DNA of 64,000 bases from Syncephalis plumigaleata (Eukaryota > Zoopagomycota > Zoopagomycetes > Zoopagales > Piptocephalidaceae), in NCBI GenBank assembly GCA_025201365.1, contig JAIXMF010000022.1:186001-250000 (forward strand), in the 5' to 3' direction. Shown here in pieces: positions 23,286 through 36,239 of this stretch. The translations under genes were made by a program, and so were the position numbers. The stretch's first letter is position 1, and the number at the start of each line of letters is the position of its first letter. A model generated the notes under the pieces. It worked only from the letters and a program-made list of their open reading frames with translations. It searched no databases and was not told the origin of the DNA.

Positions 23286-24768
23286 ATGGATTCCATCAGT
23301 GATAATACACAAATTCTCTTTGTTAAACGGCCTACCGATCGATTAAACGCCGAAGAAACCTTCAAAGCGGTTAGTCGAGCTGTGCCGCAACCAGAGGATG
23401 GCCAATTATTACTACGTATCATCTATCTGTCTATTGATCCAGGCACTCGATGTAAATAATAATGCATACTAGTTAATTATACTGATCGAGTACTAATTAT
23501 CATTTCACGGTTATTTATATATTCAAGCATGGATGGAAGATAAGCGTAACTATGTCAGTCCATTGGGTAAGTGATAATAGCGACATAATATTGGCATTAC
23601 AATTGACTTCTTATACGCTTGATTAACGTTTACACTAGTACTCAATGAAGTTATGCGTGGTAGTGGTGTAGCGGAAATCATCGAGTCCAAGTCGCCTCAG
23701 TATAAGGTTGGCGAGATTGTCATCACATCTACTGGTAAGAAGCGGCTATTCCGCCTATGATTAAGATGACTAATATGACAACGATATATGTTAGGCTGGC
23801 AAGAATACGCGGTAGTCGATGCAAGTCTCGTTAGTCGTCTCTCGTAAGTAGCAGTACTCGTCATGATGGCAGCAACAACAGAACAATACATTGACAATAA
23901 TGTATAATGCACGAACTAGTGTGCCAAAGGGAGTGTCATTGCCCGCGGCATTTGCTGGATTGCATATTGCAGGTTTGACCGCTTATTTCGGCATGCTAGG
24001 TAAGGAGTGTGCTATCATCATAACTCGTATATATGGCTTGCTGATTCATTCATACATGTGTATAGATATTGGACAGATTGAAAAAGGACAAACGGTGGTT
24101 GTATCAGGAGCAGCTGGTGCCACTGGTAGTATAGCAGGTAATATACACACATAACCAATAACATATTATATATGTACTCATGCTTATTATTTACATATTT
24201 ATATTGAATATGGGTATCATTAGCACAAATAGCCAAGGCTCACGGATGTCGCGTCATTGGCATTGCCGGTGGACCAGACAAATGCGATCATTTGATGAAT
24301 GTTCTCGGTCTCGATGTCGCGCTTGATTATCGTTCCGAGACATTTGAAAAGGATCTAGTGGCTGCCACGCCAAATTTCGTGAATGTATTCTACGATAATG
24401 TCGGTGGCGACGTACTCGATGCCGTATTACTCCGTTTAGCCAAGCGTAGTCGTATCGTGCTGTGTGGCGGTGTCAGCCAGTATGATCGAAGCGAGGCACG
24501 TGGTCCAAAGAACTATTTGGAAATCATCAAACAATCCGTATCAATGATAGGTTTCGTGCTCTACGACTATAAGGAGCGTTATCCAGAGGCAACAGCCGCA
24601 CTGGCCCAATGGATTGCCGAGGGAAAGATCAAGGTATGCGTGGACGTTCAAGAGGGTGGTGTTAGCAAGGCACCCGAAGCATTGACGCGCCTATTCGCGA
24701 GTAAGAACCTGGGCAAGCAACTGGTAAAAGTCGGACCAGAACCTGCTCATATTAATGTGCAAGCATAA
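23286..24768 (+). CDS. NADPH-dependent zinc-free oxidoreductase, paralogue of the 10.1-kb gene
   Basis: Seven exons: 23286-23451, 23528-23566, 23639-23734, 23795-23843, 23920-23999, 24066-24137, 24224-24768; 348 aa. Same enzyme group as the gene at 10110-11442 (reduction of alpha,beta-unsaturated carbonyls with NADPH). Seen: TQILFVKRPTDRLNAEE, YLSIDPGTR, VSGAAGATGSIAG, VIGIAGGPDKC, NVFYDNVGGDVLDAVL and LCGGVSQYD. It keeps the 80-nt and 72-nt exons of its paralogue but has extra introns in the N-terminal third. The two copies are clearly diverged, so the duplication is not recent, and they now point in opposite directions 12 kb apart. The start at 23286 matches the paralogue's N-terminus. Confidence 0.9.
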
Positions 24769-25137
24769 TCAGCCTACTATATGCACCTATATATCCAACA
24801 TAAATAAATAGGACTGACATGATCAATATGTATATTTCCTATATACAATTGCTTCTATTATTGCTATTGCTTTTACATGTCCATGTCCAAACCATCACTT
24901 ATCATTGGTGCGTTATTTGTAGACTGAACGAGTACAGATTAAATGCAAGTTCGATTTAAATTATAATAAGCTAATGACACTTTGCCATTTTTACCTCTTC
25001 ATCCATCATCGTCAGTGTAGCTGCTACGTAACTTTTACTTATCTCTCCTCTTCCATATCGATCTATTCTTACAGTGTCTGTTTATTTCTTTTTTGCTACT
25101 ACTTGGCATCTCTTTGTACCGACAAATCTAATCGATA
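24769..25137. other. intergenic between oxidoreductase and CCT8
   Basis: AT-rich 3' flank with AATAAA near 24803, then a pyrimidine-rich leader before 25138. Nothing else is recognised. Confidence 0.45.
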
Positions 25138-27582
25138 ATGGCGCTTCGTATTCCAAAACCTTCAGCACCCCAGCTATTCAAGGAAGGCTACAAGGTAAAG
25201 ATGAATAGCGCGAATAACAGATAGAAAGATAGATAGATTGTATGCAAAGCACTGATCAAAACTACGCGAGCATTGATCCGTGTCTAATCGTGTATACTTG
25301 CTATTGCCAGCTATTTGATAATACAATTAGTGATGATGATGATACAAACACGCTAACAACTTTTTAATCTAGCTGCTACAAGGTGTAGATGAAGCAGTGC
25401 TACGTAATATTACAGCATGCCGTGAACTGACAGAGATTACTCGTACTTCCTTTGGACCCAATGGTAAGTTGATATAGTCTAGCGACTAGCATGATGACTA
25501 CTAGACCATGTAATACACGCTTACACACACGATATGATGTGATGCGATGTGATGTAATCAACGATGTAGGTCGTAATAAAATGGTCGTGAATTATCTGGA
25601 GAAACTATTTGTCACTAGTGATGCTGCCACTATTATTCGTGAACTTGAAGTGGTACATCCCGCTGCCAAGATGCTCGTAATGGCTAGTCAGCAACAAGAA
25701 TCGGAAATGGGCGATGCCACCAATCTTGTGATTGTTATTGCGGGCGAGCTACTCAAGCAAGCCGAGTATTTGCTACGCATGGGATTGCATCCAAGTGAAA
25801 TCGTGCAAGGATACGAGATTGCAATTCGTAAAGCAGAGGAAATCATTCAAGGTAAGTGGGTATCATTCATCATAACAATCGACGTGTATCAGCTGCCTAA
25901 CCGAGTATTCTATACATCTATTATAGAATTGTCCGTTGATGCAGTTACCGATCTACACAATCGTGATCAACTACGCAAGGTCGTACGTTCTGTAGTTGCC
26001 TCCAAGCAGTATGGACATGAAGAACTACTCGCTGACCTTGTAGTGGATGCGGCACTCACCATTATGCCAAAGACTGCGACCAACTTTAGCACCGACTCGG
26101 TACGTGTTGTTAAAGTAATGGGCGGCAATGTTTTCGACTCGCGTGTCGTACGTGGTATGGTGTTCAACCGTGAACCAGAAGGTAAGTAAAGCTTATATAA
26201 TAATAATGATAACAATGATATTAGTATTATGAAGATGGCCATTAACATTTATACTACGCGATGATATAGGTCATATTCGTAAGGTGGAGAATGCCAAGGT
26301 TGCCATCTTCTCGTGTGCATTGGATATCTCGCAAACTGAAACGAAGGGCACCGTTCTTATCCGTAACGCCGAAGAGATGTTGAACTTTTCACGCGGTGAA
26401 GAGTTGTCACTCGAGCGTGCCATCAAGGAATTGGCCGACGCCGGTGTCAAGGTCGTGGTTAGCGGCAATGCCATTGGCGAATTAGCGTTGCACTACTTGA
26501 ATCGTTTCAACATACTTGCCATTAAGATTCTTAGCAAATTCGAGCTACGTCGTTTGTGCCGTGTGTGTGGTGCCACTGCACTATCACGCTTGGTAAGTGT
26601 AATCAAGCGTCACCATTTGTAATATACCAATGACTTCCTTAATGCAGGGTGTTCCAATGGCCGAGGAAATGGGCTACTGCGAAATGGTCGAGACAGTAGA
26701 GATCGGCGGTGATCGTGTTACCGTATTCCGTCAAGGTATGTATACAATTGGTCATTTCCACAATGTACTCGATGTATTTAGCAGAAAAGAAACAAACAAG
26801 GACTAATGATAACGCATAAGATGTCGAGACCACCAAGACGGCCACCATTGTATTGCGAGGTGCTACACATAATCAATTGGATGATTTGGAGCGTGCCATC
26901 GATGATGGTGTCAATGTTATCAAGGCACTCACCAAGGATGGTCGCCTAGTCCCAGGTGCCGGTGCATCTGAAGCCGAACTATCCAAGCGTCTATTTGCCT
27001 TTGGCGAGGTAAGTCTATGATTTGTATAATCCATGGCAAGACATATATACACGGTAATACTTACAAACACGTGTGTATCCAATTTATTATACTTAGAAAA
27101 CACCTGGTTTGAATCAACATGCGATTAAAAAGTTTGCCGAAGCATTAGAGGTTATTCCACGTACTTTGGCCGAGAATGCTGGCATGGATGTAAGTGGATA
27201 TCGATTCTGTTTATAATATATATATATATAATTAATACGATATTGGTAATAATAGGCTACCGAATTCTTGTCACGTCTTCGTGCCGCACATCACCAATCA
27301 GACAGTGGAACTGCCGGCGTGAATATCGAGAGCGAAACACCAGAAACGCTTGACGCCGTCGAACATGGTATTCTCGATGTGCTTTCGATAAAACAATCTG
27401 CTCTACAACTTGCTGCCAACACTGCATTAACTATTCTTCGTGTGGATCAGGCAAGTATTCTAGTCATTGATTATCTCGCTCTTTTACATCTACTAACCAA
27501 TCTACATCATTAGATTATTATGAGCAAGCCAGCCGGTGGACCAAAACCACCAAAGGGTTCTCAGAACTGGGATGAAGATTAA
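25138..27582 (+). CDS. CCT8: T-complex protein 1 subunit theta (cytosolic chaperonin)
   Basis: Ten exons: 25138-25194, 25373-25463, 25570-25851, 25927-26181, 26270-26592, 26648-26735, 26821-27008, 27097-27189, 27256-27450, 27514-27582; 546 aa, normal for the family. CCT8 is one of eight subunits of the TRiC/CCT ring that folds actin, tubulin and WD-repeat proteins with ATP. Seen: [27 protein letters not shown] (usual GDGTN); [12 protein letters not shown]; the apical and equatorial segments in order; and the theta-type C-terminus [15 protein letters not shown] with a terminal WDED. The last intron (27451-27513) starts with GC, CAG|GCAAGT, and is required for the frame. Confidence 0.94.
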
Positions 27583-28468
27583 ATTCATAGCATGCACGAA
27601 TGGCCAGACTACTTTTTCTACACATCATTCTCGCTAACCTGTTTGTTAGTGAATAACGAGGGAGAAAAAGTGGAGAATAAAAATATTCTGTGGATTTTTA
27701 CTAAGAAAAGATAAGCACATGTGACTCGTCAACGCTTTAGTACTTGCAGTGCAGTGTAATGCTATCGAATAGAACAACCCAATATCAAGTATGTTATGCC
27801 CACCTCTCGTTTATAACAGTAACATAGGCTGGCATTCTATTCTATTCTATTCATCATCATTGTTGTTGTTGATGTTATTGTTCAACGTGTATCAACAAGG
27901 AGTATTGTGCCATAACACGTTCTGCATATTCCTTCTATTTGTATCAGTTTAAGCGTATTGGTCATGTGTAAATACTAAAAACGGTTATATACCTGTTGAA
28001 CGGGAATCTATCATGTCTCAATACCCGAAACATGACGTACGACCGTAGTGTAGTACACGGCTCATTAAAGTAATGTTTTTTTCTTCTACATTTACTGATA
28101 TTTAACCAATAACTAAACAGAATTAATACATTGACTGTAGATGTAAATGCATGTGATAGTAAGCGGCAATAGAATTTACATAGATGCTGGTGTGCACCAA
28201 TAATCTTCATTGTTACTCTGGCCAATCCTTCTCCCTTTCTCTTGTCAAACCATCATGAAGCAATAACGCAGATATAAAGAGATGCATCTGACGACAATTA
28301 CGAAAAGGAGAGGTTCCATAAGGACTTTTGACTCCCCTATTCTCTTACCTGGTATACTCTATTTATTGCGCGATTTTCCGTTTGTTATTCGCCAACGTCA
28401 AGTCAGCCAGTCAACTCTTTCTATCATCCAAGTAGTTAGTACTCCATACTTCAGCAAGAACGATAAAC
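27583..28468. other. intergenic, no gene seen
   Basis: About 0.9 kb between two plus-strand genes. AT-rich, with an AATAAA near 27677 for CCT8. Short simple repeats (TTCTATTCTATTC around 27836-27851) are present. No frame here has a recognisable domain. Confidence 0.5.
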
Positions 28469-30321
28469 ATGCTTTCTAGTCGTATCGGTAATGGATCATT
28501 GCGTGATCATGCGCTCTCCATCTATCGTCAGTATATTCACGACTCACCTTTACTCAATCCGTATCAAATCGATTATACGCGCGATGTTCATCGCGGCATG
28601 GTCAAGGAGGCGTTACAAGCATTGCCGAAGCAATTGATGGTGTTTAATCCGGCTCAAGTCACCATGGCCATCATGGACTACCTACGTAATGGACCTGCAC
28701 AACCCAGTTGGACGTTGCACACTCACGTGATTGTATATCTACTACGCAATCTATTGACCAATGGAATTGGCACCATATGTGAACGACAGGAAGTGGGATC
28801 GTTCCGCGCGGTAACAGACGGAATATCCGCAATGCCAACACCATGGCGTGCCAAGACAAAGGACGTCTACGTGGACGAGAGTTATCGTAGGAAAGCTATC
28901 AAGTTTATTGCGGGATTAGGCGTAGACGTCTCCCTGGTGAAACAACCGAGTCGGACCGATGACTGTGATCTAGGCTGCGTTGACGAGACACTACCGCCAT
29001 TACACGGTGAATGGATACGATGGGTCGAGAACGATGAGGATATGGATGATACGAGTATATCTGCACCGGGTGTCGTTTTACATTTACACGGTGGTGCCTT
29101 CATCATTGGTTCATCGGCATCACATCGTCCTATGGCATGGAGATTAGCACGGGATACGGGCAGTCCTGTTCTCTGTTAGTAATAGCACGGCTAATACAAG
29201 ACAAGACTAATGGCTAACTGTTTATGTATTTACCTATTTACCTATTTACATACATATATGTTGTAGTGCTCAATTATCGATTGGCACCGGAACACGCATA
29301 TCCATCTGCATTGGTCGATGCACTCGCCTGCTATCTATGGCTAACTGATACTACACCACAAGGAGCTGGATATCATCATGAACAATTGGTTCTAGGAGGA
29401 GATAGTGCGGGTAAGAAGAAATGGTCAATTGGCTACCACACACCCTTATCTACAATGATTAACAATGGCTAATTTCACATTTGACAATAGGTGGATGCAA
29501 GTAACCGTAGCTTTTGTCTACAACTAATAATGTTCATCATGCATGCATACTAACCATGTCAATATATATGTATATATATATAGGTTTAGCAGCTGCCTTG
29601 CTTTGCATGCTACGTGATGGTAATTTACGACAACCAGCCGGTGCTTATCTTTGGAGTCCATGGGTAACTAACCAGAGTTGCTTTCATAATGTCGTTTTTT
29701 TACTAACGTGGAATTACTTCATCTTAACAGCTTGACCTGACCCATTCATCCGATAGCTGGCGTACCAATAATGTTGGCGATTACATACCAGATCCGGATA
29801 ATATGAATATTATGCGCGTCCAGCCATTCGATGGACGTGATCACTTTTACGTTAAATCGCTCGACCTCCTACGTAATCCCTATGTTAGTCCTCTATTCGG
29901 CAATTATGAAAACCTCCCACCTTTGCTTGTGGTAAGTTTGCCGCGTGTTTCCATCCTAGTCGCTATAGTGCTAATCATGTCTGAATACATATATACATAC
30001 GTGTATGATCATTAGCAAACCGGAACGGCAGAACGTCTATTTGATGAATGCGTTCAATGCGCAAAGAAACATCGTGCTGCCAATCGTAACAAAGATGTGC
30101 CAACACGATTGGAGATTTACGAGGAGATGCCACATGTCTGGCAAGCACTCACTCACTTGCCAATGGCGAAAGAAGCAACGCAACGCACCTCGCTATTTAT
30201 CCTTGATGTTTGGCAGCGAGCCTCCACCGGTAACAATAACGGCGCCAATCTGAACAACAAAATGAAGGACTGGCATTTAAACATCGATATCAATGGTAAA
30301 GCCAAGGCAACAGCCTGGTAA
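28469..30321 (+). CDS. alpha/beta-hydrolase, hormone-sensitive-lipase-like esterase
   Basis: Five exons: 28469-29174, 29267-29410, 29584-29663, 29731-29931, 30016-30321; 478 aa. The HSL-type fold hydrolyses short-chain or steryl esters. Seen: the oxyanion motif HGGAFIIGSSASH (about 209-221), LNYRLAPEHAYPSAL, the nucleophile elbow GGDSAG (Ser about 281), the downstream QTGTAERLFDE block that normally holds the acid residue, and a candidate catalytic His417 in EEMPHVWQAL. The triad is therefore intact by inspection. The N-terminal 200 residues are a cap-like region with no clear signal peptide. The start at 28469 gives the longest frame and lies after a short leader. Substrate unknown. Confidence 0.87.
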
Positions 30322-30579
30322 ATCATTATTTATATTATGATTATGCTTATCATCACGTAGTAAATAGTTTTGTCTCCTTAACAAGTTTAATTATGTCCTA
30401 TTAACTGCATAATAATCCTCAAAATCTACTGTATCAATGTGTGTGTGGTATAGCTCATGTTCATTCTAATTGAACTAATATAGATGATTAACAAATACCT
30501 ATAAGTGCATACGTTAATATACAAAGCATTACATAATTGCTACTACGCAATAATTACCAGTTTATTCTACTTATTTACA
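30322..30579. other. intergenic between convergent genes
   Basis: Short AT-rich stretch between the hydrolase 3' end and the decayed CFA-synthase gene. No feature is seen. Confidence 0.45.
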
Positions 30580-32019
30580 TCATATGGATGTGCTGCTTTT
30601 CGCCGCAACAAACTGGTAGTTTGGCATTGTTCCTTGCTTAGTTACCGCGGCTGCCCATGCCAAATAAACGGCCCATATTCTCCAGCGTCGTTCGCCGTAT
30701 TTCGCAACTATCTGATCGCGATTCTGCTCCCAGTTCCAATACCAATGGACAAAAGTTGTCGCGCAATGGGCACTCACGTTCTCGGTATGTCGCACGCTGA
30801 ATCCGGCCGTTTCCAACTTTTGTATATACCAATGAAGCGGCTTGCTATACCCTTGATGCGCCAATATGTTGTTTTCCAGAAAGATGGCCCATTCCAATCT
30901 TCTAGTTGCCACGAATAGCGTAGTCCTCCCGCTTGCAGGAATAATAATCCATCGTCCGTTAGCATGCCTTGAATATCTTGCAATAGCTTGCCGAAACTCT
31001 CCTCCTCCAATGGATTCGGCACATTGACCCAGGTGATTTTGTCGTATTGCGACTTTGCCACCGTCGAATAGTGAGCGCAAATAAAAAGAACTTGACCACG
31101 CGATAGATTATGCTTCTCGGCTAGCTCGGTAGCCAATTCCAATGCATCCGAATCAATTAGAATTGCCGTCGACGAGGATCGATGATTACGCGCGGCATGA
31201 ATGGCTAGATGCGCACCGTCACTCCCATGTCGAGATGTCGATCACCGGGCGCTAACTTTAACTTCTTACAAATAAGTCGAAGCGCGTTGTCCTGCATCTG
31301 TTCTAGTGTCTCGTCCGACTCGGTATCATTGAGTCTACCGTAGAGTTGACCGGATGTATTTCCCAAATAACCACGATAGAATGCTCTCTCTAGCTGTATA
31401 GAATCTTGGGATCCAGTTCGCGGCCATAGCTTGTCCATCCAGGGCAATCTATCCAACCAGTGGCGTAGCAGAGTATGCGCCTGCGACAATGGCGGTAGAA
31501 ACGTGGCCCATTCATGCCGCTCTTCAAAGATATCAAGTAGACTATAGGCTTGACTAGGCGTGATCCTACCCGATAAGTATTCATCAACAAACGATAGTAT
31601 CGGTATGGAGCCACGAGCACGATAGAAACCGGCAAGCTTAGGATCGCTGAACGTGAAATATTTGCTAACCGCTGAATTAGTGCCGCGTTGCTGTAGTCGA
31701 GCCGACTCTGACAAGTAACTAAAGGCGTAAGAAAGATGAGAAAGACGGGTGACGTTAAGATGATAGCAAGTAGAATGAACGAATGAAAGCTGTAACCGCC
31801 TATCAATGCGAAATAGCCTGGAACACCGACAACAATAGCAAACGCCAAGGATAAAGGAAAGGTTCCACGTCCAGCAATATCTGGTAAGGCTCTATCATAA
31901 TGTTCTTGTCTAAACGAATGGTTTAAATACTCGGAATCCCTTGCGAGATTCGTCTCTAAAGCGGTATCGCTTTGCGAAAGAGCATACGGCTGCTCAACAC
32001 CTGCGGATAAAGTGCTCAT
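30580..32019 (-). pseudogene. decayed cyclopropane-fatty-acyl-phospholipid synthase gene
   Basis: Intronless. It covers the family almost end to end but in three reading frames. Readable parts: an N-terminal membrane-associated segment from 32019 (hydrophobic stretch around 31740-31860); SAVSKYFTFSDPKLAGF and RARGSIPILSFVDEYL (31.69-31.57 kb); GQLYGRLNDTESDETLEQMQ; and a C-terminal block with WAIFLENNILAHQG, FVHWYWNWEQNRDQI and AKYGERRWRIWAVYLAW. Frame changes occur near 31.72, 31.22 and 30.90 kb without intron signals. The SAM-binding loop, normally GCGWG, is unrecognisable (GSDGAH in the shifted frame). Working relatives methylenate membrane lipids with S-adenosylmethionine. Absence of introns in this intron-rich genome hints at horizontal gain or retroposition. 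Sequencing error could mimic one shift, hardly three. Confidence 0.75.
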
Positions 32020-32239
32020 CGACGAAATGGTAAAGCACTATAGACATATACAATATACTGAGAAAAACAAATAACACGAATAAGCTGTACTTCTACTTGT
32101 TAACCAGAAAATCACTCATCATCACGAGTGGTTCACCTGTGCCAACTAGCCAATAAACTGCGAGATAAAGCCTGCCTTTGTCCATGTCGTAACTATTTTG
32201 TTTAGATTAATTGCACGTAAGCAAGACTGACAGAGCGAC

Positions 32240-32850
32240 ACTAGATAGATGCAAAAGACTAGCTCCATTTATTAAAGATAGGCATGTTGCATTGCAATGA
32301 GTCCTGGATATCACTAGGTCATAATAGAGTTATGATAGAAACGATGGCTAGACGCGTATTGACAATGACGCATGAACATTTGCCGACTAGGTGCATCCAC
32401 GGGTGGTAAAGGACCAAAAGAAAGTTGGTATAAAGTAGCAAGTGGCAATGGTGGTGTTAGCTGTGCCTTGCAATACAGAAATAAAGATCGAGCGTTTGTA
32501 AATGGCCTAATCGTCCGTGTTACAACTGTTGCTCATCGTCAATTGTACAGCAACATCATATCGATGATTGTATGTAGTAGTTATGCGAGCTAGTTCTTGC
32601 TTGTGCCAATACTTGCCAGAATCGTGTAAATTGAAAAAGAACTCAAACAGCTTCTACTCGTCAATAGCTTGCTTGCTCAGGTTTGCTCGACGTTTCCACC
32701 TCACAACACGCAAGTAATTCTTACCAATAGAAGATGGAGTAGGCCACCTGCTTCATAGATTGATACTCGACTACAACGGTCAAATATGCTAGTCTTCGCT
32801 ACGACGGTAATGCATATTGATTATCAAGCCGTACACTTACATCTTGAATC
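32240..32850 (+). repeat. left inverted repeat (about 611 bp)
   Basis: Matches the reverse complement of 38445-39059 with roughly a dozen differences noticed by eye, mostly transitions near the inner end. It contains a 74-codon frame (32372-32593) with STGGKGPKESWYKVASG and SCALQYRNKD. The same frame is open in the other copy. Whether it is translated is unknown. Confidence 0.85.
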
Positions 32851-34334
32851 GGGCTCTTACTATCAGTTAACCTTCGGTATGATTGCATCTCCCATTACGA
32901 GATCCTTACGGTAATTGCAATGAAGACAACGATTGATGGTACGTATCGTACTGTCTATTCATATTCATTGTGCCACCATGGAATACGTTGAATGTCCTTC
33001 GGGAAAAGCTATGCAAAATACCGTAATCATGCTAATTCGTTTGTAGCTTGACGGGTGACGTGCGCTATTCAACAAGCTGCTACTCGTATACCATACAAAT
33101 ACTGCATGCTAACAATTTGCGGGCGGATTATCTAATGGCCGCTAACTACCGTTTAATGACCTGTTAATAATGTAGCAATTTCAAATACTAATACTAATAT
33201 TAATAATGACGAATACGTTGCCGAATGCGGCTAATGCCTGCTTGTAGGGTGGCGAGAATCTACCAAACATTAGTCGATAGAATAATAATCCATCATAGCA
33301 ATGTCTTAAGGTAATATAAATGCCAGTATAATCATCGGTTAATTAGTAGCCCTGATAAACGTAGTAAGCTATACACATGTAGTCTATTAATAAGGTTTTT
33401 TTTCCTACTATAGTGAGCTAATGGCTTATCGGCCACTTCAGCAGATATCATTGATTAGCAACATCACCTATTAATAAAACGGTTTGCTTACGTGCGGCAC
33501 TTGTTATTGTTACGTTCAAGCCATTGGTGCAAGTGAAATTAGTAGCACATTAGCACGCTCAACATCCACCTGTAACCGATATGCACGATAGTGTTGTAAT
33601 ATTATAAGGCGCACTAATAGACTAAGCAAGCTGGAAGGAAGTTACAAACAGCTAATTGCTTTTCATATCACTTCATTGTTATTGTAAGTTGTGGTATATA
33701 TAATAGGTTAAATCATCCTAAGCAATCAATAAATGAATAAACAATTTTATTAACGAGTATACTATTGGCATTTATACGGCCTATCAATGCCGCGCTTAAG
33801 TAATAATACGGTAAACATGAGCAGCAGTAGCAGCAGTAGCAGTAGCTAGTGAATAGAGTGAATACCGCGTATACATCACTTACCGTGTAGATTACAAATA
33901 AACAATAGAGATACGAGTGTATGAATAGAGTAATGGACGAGTAAGCGAACGAGTTATCAGTACAAGCAACAAGCAGTGCTATCAATGAACTATTGAGAAG
34001 CAGTGTTCGTTGTGAGTGATATTAACCAAACAATATGCTTTAGCAAGTGGCATACTGCCGGGAGAAGCTATAGCAGTATATTCCTGGTCGACTAACCTGC
34101 ATGTATGCATATAAAGCTACTCTTAGTAGTCAATACAGACTGATGACGATACGCATACAAACTGGTAAGCAAACAGTGTGAGCATCCCATAGGAGCATAC
34201 AGTGATAGAATACGGGTAAATGGTACGGATCTGACGAGAGTGCAGTATCGTAGTTTGATAAACAAGGGAGAGGGTCAACAAGTAGCAGTAGTATCGTGCA
34301 CAGGTACAAGCACCAGACTAGAATACAAATAAGT

Positions 34335-34640
34335 AGTGTAGCCTTATCGTGTACGAGTGCTATAGAGTGGAGGACAAACACAGCGGAATAAAGTGCGTAT
34401 AACGTGTAATTGCAGTGGTTGTCCGTAGAAAAGCACTACAAGCTGCAAATAAGTAAAGGCAATAGAGAAACGAATAGAACGCGTAAACGTATGACGTGAC
34501 GTTGACCTATTGCTAGAGCAGCAGCAGCAACAATAGGAATAGGAATATACGAATAGTGAAGGTGACCGAGAACAACAAACGAGTAATGAGAAGAGGAGTA
34601 CAGGTATGGGAGTGTATTCAGGTAAGAGACGTGTAGTGTT
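34335..34640 (+). repeat. diverged direct repeat, copy 1
   Basis: Resembles 37950-38260 in the same orientation. Shared anchors are TCGTG-AC-AGTGCTA, GCGGAATAAAGTG / GCAGAATAAAGTG, and CGTAGAAAAGCAC-ACAA followed by CAAATAAGTAA / CAAAGAGGTAA. Spacing is conserved over at least 150 bp and then fades. The repeat lies inside the inverted-repeat block. Confidence 0.6.
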
Positions 34641-35900
34641 AGCGTAGCGAGGAGCAGATGGAGAGTGGCTAACGGGGAAAGACGGGTAGAGGTGGAAGAG
34701 TAAGCAAAGAATCAAGGGAAGCAGGAATGATGATTGGCAGATCAAATAGTGAGAGGAATAAAGAAGTAACGCGTAAACAAAGCAAGTGTGTTCACAAGTG
34801 CACTAGTGAGTATATCCACCTCCTACGAGTGTCACGGTGATAACTACGCGGTAACGAGTGAGCGAGGAGATCGAGCAGGAAACAAGTATAGTGAATAAGA
34901 GGAATAAATAAAGCGCGCAACGAACTAAATCGTGCAAGAGGAGTGAGCTTAAGCGAAAGAAGTGAGTAAAAGGACAAGATCGAGCGAGAGGAATGAGTGA
35001 AGCGCACGAGAAACGAGCATAGTGGGTAGATTGTATAGGGAAGCGAGTAGAACACGAGAGAAAGGAGAGTAAAGCGCGCAACGAGCGAGTAGGTTGAGCG
35101 GGAACGTGTAGATGAGCAAAAGGAACGGGATCAAGCGGAAGGAGTGAGTAGTATGACAGAACGCGCGTGTAATGAGTAGATCGTGCAAGAGAAACGAGAT
35201 CGAGCGAGAAGAATAGTTGCTGTAGTAGTGTGGTTAGTTAATAGTAACGAATGCATACACGTATAATAAAAGAATATATGTGAACGTTAATTAGTTCGTA
35301 TGCAATAGAAAGCGTTTGAATGTAATGAGTATAGCACACGACGAATGAATAGAAGTGCAAGAGAAGTGAGTAGAACGCGCGACGAACGTAAGAGTGATTA
35401 GTAGAACGGACGAGGAAGTGAGTGAAGGAGTAGAACGCGCGAGGAGTGAGTATAGTGACAAGATCGAGCGAGAAACAAGTAGAATAAGCGAGGAACGTAA
35501 GACGAATGCGTGAGTGTAATGAGTATAGTGAGTAGATCCGAGCGAGAGGAGTGAGTGTATGAGTAGAACACACAAGTAATGAATAGAACGAGTAAGAAAG
35601 AGTAAAGCACGCCGCGAACGAGTAGATCGAGCAAGAGGAGTGGATATAGTGACGAGATGAGCGAGATGAGTGAGTATAGTAAGTATAAAGAACAAGATGG
35701 AGTGAGAGAGTGAGTAGAACGCACGATGAAAGAATAGAACGTGAGAGGAAGGAGTATAGTGACAAGATTATGCAAGGAATGAGTAGAACGAGCGAGTGAG
35801 TGAATGAGAGTAATGAATATAACATGCGAGGAAGGAGCGGGATTAGTAAAGAAATGAGTATAGCAACATTGAATGAATGCAATAATGTATAATAAATCGA
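34640..35900 (+). repeat. GA-rich degenerate tandem repeat
   Basis: More than 1 kb built from variants of GAGTAGAACGCGCGAGGAA and GAGTATAGTGACAAGATCGAGCGAG. Units are irregular, so no single period stands out by eye. The strand bias (purines on plus) leaves long open frames on the minus strand that read as Leu/Ser/Tyr-rich hydrophobic nonsense; these are by-products, not genes. Confidence 0.7.
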
Positions 35901-36239
35901 GTAACAAAGCTACAGCATGGTAATGGAGAACATGGTGGTATTTATTAAAACATATAGGAAGCATACTAGAGGAGGTAGCGACATGGGAGTCATGTGTATA
36001 GTGAACATGTCAATTACACTCGCCATTTTTCATGACATGGGTAATGAAGCGAGAACACTACAAGTGCATTCATGCAATCATATTGAAATGAGGAACATGC
36101 TGGTATGTGTTGTATTATTATTGAAGGGATATAGAAGGAGGTATAGTCATGAAGGCCAGAGTGTATGGTCATCGTCATGCATATGTCTCAGTATTGAAAC
36201 AATAATGAATGTTGACATGATCACCATGGCTATACCTAT

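Noticed and set aside
34130-35964. Long minus-strand frames that look like multi-pass membrane proteins
   Set aside because: They follow from the purine-rich tandem repeat on the plus strand; several overlapping frames have the same composition and none resembles a family.
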